Origin: Actinomycetota bacterium
GTDB lineage: Bacteria > Actinomycetota > Thermoleophilia > Solirubrobacterales > Solirubrobacteraceae
Assembly: GCA_009699565.1 (NCBI GenBank)
Contig: WLNX01000018.1
Coordinates: 1-14,562, forward strand
Direction: 5' to 3'
DNA: 14,562 nt
Shown piece after piece: positions 13,501-14,562 of this stretch. The translations under genes and the position numbers were made by a program. The first letter of the stretch is position 1. The number at the start of each line of letters is the position of its first letter. The notes under the pieces were generated by a model, which saw only the letters and a program-made list of their open reading frames with translations, ran no database searches and was not told where the DNA came from.

Positions 13501-13801
13501 TACCCACCAGCACCTGATCCGGCGCCACCAGAAGCGTCGCGGCTTCGACGTCAACGACCTGCTTCGACCCGTCGGTCGAGAGAAGGGCGAGGTCAGCAGC
13601 AAGTGACCCGCCATCCCCCCTGTCTGCAAAACCCGCAACGGCTGCCGTTTGCTGGGGCGCAGCAGCAGGAGCTATTGGGGCCGCAACGTCCAGCACCTGC
13701 AGCTGAACATCGCCCGCAAGCAGGATGCGCGGCTCGAGAACGTCCAGAAGTCCGGCAGTCGGACGCCGACGGCGGGGCGATGAAGTCGGGCGGCGTGCCA
13801 T
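1..13801 (-). CDS. Giant LEPR-XLL / RTX / beta-helix surface or secreted protein, N-terminal 4,600 residues (3' end outside window)
   Basis: The frame is continuously open from ATG 13801-13799 to the window edge, with no stop seen in 4,600 codons. No known enzyme domain was recognised. Residues 1-31 are Arg-rich and end in LEPRILLAGD, the LEPR-XLL motif found near the N-terminus of very large repeat proteins of Gram-negative bacteria. Next come an autotransporter-passenger-like module (97-226), long Ala/Thr/Ser/Val-rich beta repeats, a more globular region (about 2140-2900), RTX calcium-binding nonapeptides (2911-3035) and a filamentous-haemagglutinin-like beta-helix region to the edge. The RTX repeats imply calcium-dependent folding outside the cell and type I export; an adhesin or matrix protein is the likeliest role. 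I read only three cysteines, as expected for giant exported proteins. The start is supported by AAGGAG 10 nt upstream; an in-frame TTG at 13855 is an alternative. There is no classical Sec signal peptide. The family is fairly sure; the biological role is inferred. Confidence 0.9.
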   Translation of the reverse strand, partial: MARRPTSSPRRRRPTAGLLDVLEPRILLAGDVQLQVLDVAAPIAPAAAPQQTAAVAGFADRGDGGSLAADLALLSTDGSKQVVDVEAATLLVAPDQVLVGSGTFGGAVLNVGHVSPGHSPGSDTYGTYTQASSATLTMEIGGAATAGVDYDQIIVSGAAALDGTLELRLLGSFAPAAGDVFNVLTYGSRSGSFASIVGNYAGKGVALTAAYGAAGLSLTAVALPAGMDFQFSDTSKADQLAALLTTAGAAGAVTASGWFSAGGVRFAGDFEINVAWAAGNAVAVASLSAINATVALSASPSNAILTAATGALRISGDNVAASFTGISSNAVLPNATVSGSTATLAVNTASQAVSETILVGDATATLNLAANLVPTLSGTLTIVTGNAVLTGPMSLAYNAAGLAWAGTIASSGTFEAGGHLRLSNLAGATVGGSTPAATFTLSSSAQSSFDVRGQAATIGVTGLAITGTLTVALDGATITGDAAITATDLPVMHVAVSMWSQSGQLRISGSGLYADIYSAFDPTTIVGRFAASSFAMTLAGTGYAARAVGTYKATGASTSETATLEANTTGASLSANTTATGLPVDLSFGTASKISRIKVDASSTAFTLAFMTSLRAAALKLEAVALGAEVTYTTTTSNLGVTTTATTGAADLDGDLTDLNALGEALDGLGYNLNQLLHASDVLHLGRYIERYLRPALNLAVIDDDPIPLGDAVPTMSGLIAYLETNWRPTTEDVGADALSVVIDGRGYGLDLQTAAVRSETVSIAAQEVLLALGVSLDAAPSTALAIRADIRLGIGWSGSTASFRLDDFAYDIGAVASGLSTTGRYGALGIDVLGATATISLVGDVALVSDLVTVSPTTNSIVVNLPISASLAGVSVTAGYMPTIALAGAPVGGGVVSASASNFAPLAGFRTLAVADATNALLRLVNGLDTTLESAALTTALPYLDGTLASVVDLGGAWQTSVVDTIDFRKPRVDRISGSAAYGNGAAISLGTVSVDLNGVALTEAKNINVLTISAAGRDVSTGAAASATSLFTAPLIGKQVSLYTSAGALVGTYTISDVDLTGADAGYRLAIAGSVTAATGLAYVVHDVRQALSTLQDWIAALNAATPFGSGAVSYNNTTRQLTLPFVIDTVTTSDTISLDLDLGSDDLSLAATDTATITSTASGSATQVIDISGTQLVGAGSIVVGSDTFTTSSDIFTNAMRALPTASSDGISYSKGTPPKWEIAAGSEVYLIKSIDWPYQLNAVLPTTVTGALSSDAAFRLRVDFSTFAVQTDILLSAADTTSNIGLGSIVAQLLTAMGEATWKVVDRSAGAPTIGSEYSFDAANPDLTVSVVNGSVQFQGPNNFSIWQATTDAGLDAAVEQAATHVTARTVILDRAATVAASAFTLRKSTFGISALNFSGSITTAAQNFNVAGNYGFIGIVAGGVGTGTSLTGSATFSVALDLGGATMLDPSEFAVDESTGLVSGLTLNRSGSGEIRIGGIEFASGFDAGQAFGGQAQFVGFAPNLDDTISTVVAHDLSLTPVLADLVTAGTVVAGSRVSVLPSLSDGYWWYSELTYADIAAAVSAGANAIADALSTQPFYTQNLPGLSRSIQTLTGFAAEIAAGGASALTGTAATIQAAAAAVAAAFGLSTSAVSFTLDGDTLRIRLSLSDTFSEDYGFSLNVATLKQLAESTSTGLDGIAALVDRSGNSDTMAFSAAIVTTIDVGLSLNGANRVIAVYEGGTKRVVETSLSPSCAVAFATDSAVVLTALYDSLVASLTAVLPGSLETGSRLQATVAGFRTSAEAAGVGASRQSALRALADELSTSLGIEVELFAGDLTTVTSLASSNVLSDVTLLRLSGAAAGTTTQLDMSLRGTGLKMKLFAGGIHMHTDTGYLVIDGDGLTSTTSDKASLTVAINSSTGNSYNPATQTLASSTSATVSGKLSANLPLILELSGYADTSAGALIAATPANMLGTFFSEMAGATITGDALTLTVPDVTGTFATMGGDTSIMSVIKDVQEFKDSLKYSLDAVYEALYATVPQELYMLEGTAIKSVEWFSQLSERLATAIANVTSEGDIVLAFRNAIYGAFGPTAGTWATLQDTYTSTGVASTSSTVDANDVYVSWRKEDGTLLQRWSAGTTTDPALADALQFDLKLKGTFYITDSGMTLSLNVGDFKIDIPVGPYEEKNGIPLKDADGHAVNKSTWTNGGFAVQVEWAYNMGFGISKTSGFYLATAPVTQSGGVNVYAPEITAKLTAYLDGTPSDSTTTTDYKAFGPMNIFQAYLEDIKPKGVATASSVTMNVKLDLVGGSKNRLTLDDLFSVTEASIYDATEALEAPYLLNGITSKANGTQTTSFITSFVDAKIDIDLEATLKLYMGKAPNGNWYEPVSATTNISIFWGFQQGVSYKIPTVDLTEFTVDAGAIADFLVAFTAPIAIVLAPVYAAIYPFLLPIPALSILTGTPEPCVGDIINILLYMQGKELLPMKYLKAVNYAYLICAELTNMALDPNEKYNLGSLKDIANPGGHEVVYGVPVIKDGVQGLSTMGSLKLGKSAASGGAKTGTGLQFTYLLSIDAWYDMMVGNATDLVTLDLPQIGYPYVNPDNPYDIKTLDMDPILLLQLNYGIVNFKIEAIVKLALALDISFGFDTSGIQKAMETGNPAWFLDGFYVGDYTVDQLSGSGAIVRNTGGKEKPEAYVKLGVGLAASVGVGLISAGFEGLIEFAGNFDLHDVGAPQLFFDNQGRTTGAQPQNGLTGNTIGNVNLYYSSGSNEYAEKADGRLHPSEMWALLSYTGPGAAGPFNLFDLYITVDFVVNLFINVENPLTGKDMSIVELELLRINLLNIPFWTAPDMQPTLGYVGTNSYGVSNGILTLNAGSRAGQRERLDKDDDGETWEIFTAKDNSDLTTVVLNKTWIWTYRDITRIVVDLGNGDDYLDAQRLSSDVAVSITGGSGDDTIMAGVGLSGGYYFIDGGDGGDRIDASLATIATTLIGGIGNDTIYGGSGADTILGGTGSDKIIAAGGADTISSGTGDDRISGGEDADTYILGDSFGATLITDRVGLSTLDFSAMTNPLGVKVSGLGLSASSERTDGTIDVLRAPGLLLSQIGFGTGDDTLRASVFPARSITVTDAGGNDDYYFLLGTAASTATDGSFGITDNQGSFDEVQVEQRRSVDVIRLGSGSVVNGRESISYNSLVERLTLLGKTALYSATDITSFGANVTFRALTDSGTINLGTTGLRVIANSVSQGAEVIAAHVIMQTLATIQVNYDITALSSGYVDLATFADLADAPDIALNADLYVSSTSSKGGAGSGWVRLQTARGSITSTATSSINASGSHLTMAAFGDIGSSSVKMTTDVASASIFTAADGTGSAFVSEADSLTLRSDATLTTVENGGFVIGSATLQGHWESAVTWAASVTQAWKNILSNNYVLSGAVMVAGGLTTSLRGNNALLLANDTVTAGDDILLEADDLDLHAGARSLLGTDTLTIRTMHTSQAYAIGTAAEALSGTEVLATVTDRPDYMELSSRDLTAIGTGFSTLIIGRSATAGTMYLGDVKDSTLSKMSSTVRASGSNIAASDLAAFRNTTRLLADTIQVQGDVQAPADSLTLSARILQVNTKNWHDPNGTPDSGASAKTLVVQVSEQAVVSGWLKGDSALTVNVTASTGVNALESPAYGDLSLAVDTTGLLEAVSAGAALNVTVSDAVEIRGIMKLGGANGSLVLKAGGPVIVDRGGTVYARGANTSITLESTGDVLAVASGGAISGGIAYTTVGSEQIPGVTGANASISLISAKAMRLDGAIVASESLTVAAGDGVRADAAYGAVSNLDLHPAYGIFNQAGYFSQLATVMSTHYLANYSEGYGLLVTGTVSVLADNSTIDLHAERAVILRANVSTPGANSEIVLRSAGLMFVEGYLNATKGITIKGGYTAGGTAVSSGGYDANGTSVAFGPASRLWTTESGSKILVKARADVLVDADMLAGGTVGVSGATWTGSGADIEIIAGERIDIESVLQASGDITITAGDAGSDDSGLALVTGIASSIAAAGRGYGATGSAVMLAADGAMEIAGRVVSGATRQLVSGEATTVWTSGWGGTSTITVDGEDVVVLGGTTTVNQTAVEVGATLEASNTITVTSGANNAGMGVHVYAATVALVNDVDGTITIGAGGDAYISGVLVAGGTVTNELDTTGDYLGRSFTYGDGDSSISISSGAQVRLAQSLTAGASIAITGGVDAVVAGDSYSGNAILLEGSVRLQTTQDNSSISLESQGAIRIFAPAATYELTGTGWPATADGRLASNATLRIAIEHANYTAQADVLVSVANTATNTSTADLVADLNTALSTAAWTISATNGRSTDPVLGDVHAFDTATPELEAALLEGHIKLRGPYSFSILAASSNESLLGFDATTTIEAAEAFAINAQGVNSSVKIDSTLLSASTSQSRLVHISGMIGAEAKIEIAAGDEGLLLAAAGALDVRAGSLTVDAGAQGAISGRLSAAGAGNDVTITGTGQLTLNGEVAADNNITIDVAQGSGAGLTIAATADLHTTSGGMISIEADGNIALNSSIGEDSTGLTAITVTSTTASVTLDKTTGRIVTAGTVAISGVDVTLNGVVTTTAIGAANSP
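692..991 (-). repeat. Protein-level repeat, copy B (residues 4271-4370)
   Basis: The segment starts GRLASNATLRIAI, contains AQADVLVSVANTATN and LVADLNTAL, and ends LRGPYSFSIL. It aligns along its whole length with residues 1254-1351 although nearly 3,000 residues separate the copies. It interrupts the beta-helix pattern on both sides, so it may be an inserted folded module. Confidence 0.6.
4697..5071 (-). other. RTX (haemolysin-type) calcium-binding nonapeptide block (residues about 2911-3035)
   Basis: About nine units of the GGxGxDxUx type are visible: GNGDDYLDA, GGSGDDTIM, GGDGGDRID, GGIGNDTIY, GGSGADTIL, GGTGSDKII, AAGGADTIS, SGTGDDRIS and GGEDADTYI. Such units form a parallel beta-roll that binds calcium and folds after type I secretion. 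An isolated further unit, GTGDDTLRA, occurs near residue 3093 (4499-4525). The block lies inside the protein, although RTX blocks are usually close to the C-terminus. Confidence 0.92.
5497..5530 (-). other. Degenerate EF-hand-like loop (residues about 2758-2769)
   Basis: ADGRLHPSE has the D-G-x-hydrophobic-x-x-x-E spacing of positions 5, 6, 8 and 12 of an EF-hand or dockerin calcium loop. Positions 1 and 3 are Ala and Lys, so it is incomplete and may not bind calcium. Confidence 0.25.
6464..6568 (-). other. 35-residue uncharged hydrophobic stretch in the giant protein (residues 2412-2446)
   Basis: From FLVAFTAPIAIVLAP to PIPALSILTG there is no charged residue, and the segment is long enough for one or two membrane passes, with prolines in the middle. 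A cysteine (in EPCVGD) and a second hydrophobic run, IINILLYM, follow. In a protein otherwise made of soluble beta repeats this is unusual. It may be a buried hairpin and need not be a real membrane anchor. Confidence 0.6.
9749..10042 (-). repeat. Protein-level repeat, copy A (residues 1254-1351)
   Basis: This segment of about 98 residues starts GALSSDAAFRLRV and ends FQGPNNFSIW. It aligns end to end with residues 4271-4370 (copy B), sharing G-x-L-x-S, an AQ/VQ-x-D-x-L-x-S-x-A-x-T core, LVAxL-like and W positions, and the closing GPxxFSI. The 'SADAxFxLxVNG...VTAAxTxxN' style is common in giant bacterial surface proteins. Confidence 0.6.
13124..13513 (-). other. Autotransporter-passenger-like beta module (residues about 97-226)
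   Basis: The segment has the layout of passenger-type beta-helix modules: GHVSPGHSPG at 112-121, corresponding to the usual 'G-x-LSPGNSPG' turn, then YTQ, a TMEIGG strand, VDYDQIIVSG, a DGTLELRLLGSF strand, AGDVFNVLTY and a SGSF turn. In other proteins these pieces appear in the same order at the end of passenger repeats. Here the module sits just after the LEPR-XLL motif. The boundaries are approximate. Confidence 0.65.
13709..13738 (-). other. LEPR-XLL motif of the giant protein (residues 22-31)
   Basis: The codons spell LEPRILLAGD, a near-ideal LEPR-XLL sequence. It follows 21 residues that include seven arginines, among them RRRR at 10-13. The motif is known from the N-termini of giant repeat proteins, where the basic leader and motif stand in place of a normal signal peptide. 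A sorting or export function is inferred and not proven. Confidence 0.85.
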
Positions 13802-13811
13802 CGGCGTTAGG

Positions 13812-13817
13812 CTCCTT
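13812..13817 (-). promoter_or_regulatory. Ribosome binding site of the giant gene
   Basis: On the minus strand AAGGAG lies 10 nt before ATG 13801-13799. It is the main reason for preferring this start over the in-frame TTG at 13855. Confidence 0.6.
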
Positions 13818-13870
13818 GGGCGAAGCAGCGAGGTCGGACGAGTAAGGGGCGACAATGATAGGCGATCGGT

Positions 13871-13876
13871 CCTCCT
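13871..13876 (-). promoter_or_regulatory. Strong Shine-Dalgarno-like AGGAGG upstream of the giant gene
   Basis: The minus strand reads a perfect AGGAGG here. The nearest start-like codon downstream is the in-frame TTG at 13855-13853, after a long 15 nt spacer. That start would add 18 residues (beginning with TTG TCG CCC) before the ATG-initiated protein. It could mark an alternative start, a ribosome standby site or a chance match. Confidence 0.3.
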
Positions 13877-13959
13877 AGTACAGTGAAAACCCACCCCCTT
13901 GGGAATTCTTCTGTTGTGAAAAACGCCAACAACATCATAGATGCAGAAAAAATAGTCGA

Positions 13960-13980
13960 CATACTTTCATTTTCAGTATG
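13960..13980. repeat. Short inverted repeat, possible operator
   Basis: CATACT (13960-13965) and AGTATG (13975-13980) form perfect 6 nt arms around a 9 nt centre. The right arm overlaps and follows the candidate -35 element of the plus-strand promoter, a position where a bound regulator could affect one or both divergent genes. Arms this short can arise by chance in AT-rich DNA. Confidence 0.35.
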
Positions 13981-13997
13981 AAAAAACACGCTATAAT
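13970..13997 (+). promoter_or_regulatory. Candidate sigma-70-like promoter for the PqqD/M50 gene
   Basis: A perfect TATAAT lies at 13992-13997. TTTTCA at 13970-13975 matches the -35 consensus TTGACA in four of six positions, with a 16 nt spacer. A start near 14004 would leave a 5' leader of roughly 150 nt before ATG 14152. The region is AT-rich, so a chance match is possible. Confidence 0.35.
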
Positions 13998-14139
13998 CGA
14001 CAAAAATACACCAAAACCAGTGTTTAACTGCGAACTTTTCCGACGCTATACCTCTCGATGTAGTGGCGTTCGCGGCGCCTCTGTTATTTTGGCTCAGTAG
14101 CGGCCCCGGCGGGCGGGGCATGCGGTGACCGCTGCGGCG

Positions 14140-14146
14140 AAAGGGG
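14140..14146 (+). promoter_or_regulatory. Ribosome binding site of the PqqD/M50 gene
   Basis: AAAGGGG lies 5 nt before ATG 14152. A second purine run, GGGCGGGG at 14111-14118, lies 6 nt before the in-frame GTG 14125, so the start is not settled. Confidence 0.45.
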
Positions 14147-14151
14147 TTTGG

Positions 14152-14562
14152 ATGTTCAGCGATCGCTGGCTGCACGTCAGTGGGCTGCGCGTCACGCTGC
14201 GGGATAGGGTCCGAGTCGCCGTCAGGGGCATCGGTGGCGAAACTTGGTACATGGTGCATGATCCGCTGACCAATGAGCATGCCAGACTACGTGCTGATGC
14301 TTGGCACTTTTTGGCGCAACTCAAGTTCCATCCGTCTGTTGGAGAGGCTTGGCGAGTCGCTTACGCGAGCGGAGAAGTTGGCGCGTTGACACAGCCGCGC
14401 GTGGTTCAGTTGATATCGGCGCTTTACCGTCGCAACCTACTCACAGTCTCCACCAACATTGACAGCGCGAGGTTGGTTGAGCGCGGACGGCTCCGACGCC
14501 GGAAGCCAGTGCTTCAACGGATGCAGACCCTGCTGTTTCTTCCGGTGCCCCTCTTTGATCCG
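14152..14562 (+). CDS. PqqD-domain membrane metalloprotease-like protein (putative peptide zinc metalloprotease, M50/site-2 type), N-terminal part (3' end outside window)
   Basis: The 137 visible residues match, as I remember the family, the N-terminal cytoplasmic part of 'putative peptide zinc metalloprotease' proteins. These combine a PqqD-like winged-helix domain with a multi-pass M50 (HExxH) membrane core. Family-typical elements occur in order: FSDRW at the start, the GLRVTLRDRVRV stretch (11-22), GGETWYMVHD (28-37), a PqqD-like helical segment (about 45-100) with LTQPRVVQLI and LYRRNLL, then a basic RGRLRRRK segment (111-118) and PVPLFDP just before the expected first membrane helix. 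The HExxH core lies beyond the window, so catalysis cannot be confirmed. The gene is divergent from the giant LEPR-XLL gene; relatives often sit with HlyD adaptors, which suggests a role in exporting or processing that protein (inference). ATG 14152 has AAAGGGG 5 nt upstream. GTG 14125 in the same frame, with GGGCGGGG 6 nt upstream, would add 9 residues. An in-frame TAG at 14098 bounds the frame. Confidence 0.75.
   Translation, partial: MFSDRWLHVSGLRVTLRDRVRVAVRGIGGETWYMVHDPLTNEHARLRADAWHFLAQLKFHPSVGEAWRVAYASGEVGALTQPRVVQLISALYRRNLLTVSTNIDSARLVERGRLRRRKPVLQRMQTLLFLPVPLFDP

Larger units (their letters stand above)
13802..14151. promoter_or_regulatory. Divergent intergenic region with AT-rich core
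   Basis: This is the only non-coding stretch over 300 bases. It separates the start codons of two divergent genes and must carry both promoters. The core from about 13880 to 14060 is clearly AT-rich against the GC-rich genes on each side. It contains a TATAAT box (13992-13997), a short inverted repeat (13960-13980) and a strong Shine-Dalgarno-like sequence on the minus strand (13871-13876). Open frames that cross it on the minus strand have no recognisable protein content and are not called. Confidence 0.75.

Noticed and set aside
13934..13962. Minus-strand TATGAT as a -10 box for the giant gene
   Set aside because: No acceptable -35 element lies at 16-18 nt, and the AT-rich sequence offers many such hexamers. 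No convincing promoter for the giant gene could be picked.
13807..14280. Minus-strand open frame of 157 codons across the intergenic region
   Set aside because: It overlaps the start of the PqqD-type gene on the opposite strand and the AT-rich core. Its translation shows no domain, and it would sit on the promoters of both convincing genes.
14094..14324. Minus-strand open frame of 76 codons
   Set aside because: It is antisense to the N-terminus of the PqqD-type protein, whose plus-strand translation matches a known family along its length.

Overview
This 14.6 kb window is almost entirely filled by one giant reading frame on the minus strand. It starts at an ATG at 13801-13799 and stays open for 4,600 codons until it runs off the left edge. 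To its right is a 350 bp intergenic region with an AT-rich core (about 13880-14060). On the far side a divergent plus-strand gene starts near 14152 and runs off the right edge. The many open frames on the plus strand inside 1-13800 (one is over 850 codons long) are antisense shadows of the giant gene in GC-rich DNA. I found no RNA genes, insertion sequences or CRISPR arrays.

The giant protein (at least 4,600 residues, over 450 kDa, C-terminus not seen) looks like a secreted or surface adhesin. From N- to C-terminus I read: an Arg-rich tail with a LEPR-XLL motif (LEPRILLAGD, residues 22-31); an autotransporter-passenger-like beta module (about 97-226); a long Ala/Thr/Ser/Val-rich beta-repeat region (about 227-2100) carrying the first copy of a ~100-residue repeat (1254-1351); a more globular, aromatic-rich region (about 2140-2900) with a 35-residue uncharged hydrophobic stretch (2412-2446) and a degenerate EF-hand-like loop (about 2758-2769); an RTX calcium-binding block of about nine nonapeptides (2911-3035); and a 1,500-residue filamentous-haemagglutinin-like beta-helix region holding the second copy of the ~100-residue repeat (4271-4370).

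The divergent gene encodes the N-terminal 137 residues of what I recognise as a PqqD-like domain protein of the 'putative peptide zinc metalloprotease' (M50/site-2-protease-like) family. This family is commonly encoded beside HlyD-type adaptors. A giant LEPR-XLL/RTX protein divergent from such a membrane protease suggests a dedicated export or processing locus. That is inference: the HlyD, ABC and TolC parts of a type I system are not in the window.

The coding DNA is GC-rich, with an AT-rich divergent promoter region. RTX repeats, LEPR-XLL and the PqqD/M50 family point to a Gram-negative bacterium. An alphaproteobacterium (for example Rhodospirillales) is my best guess, with other proteobacteria or planctomycetes possible.
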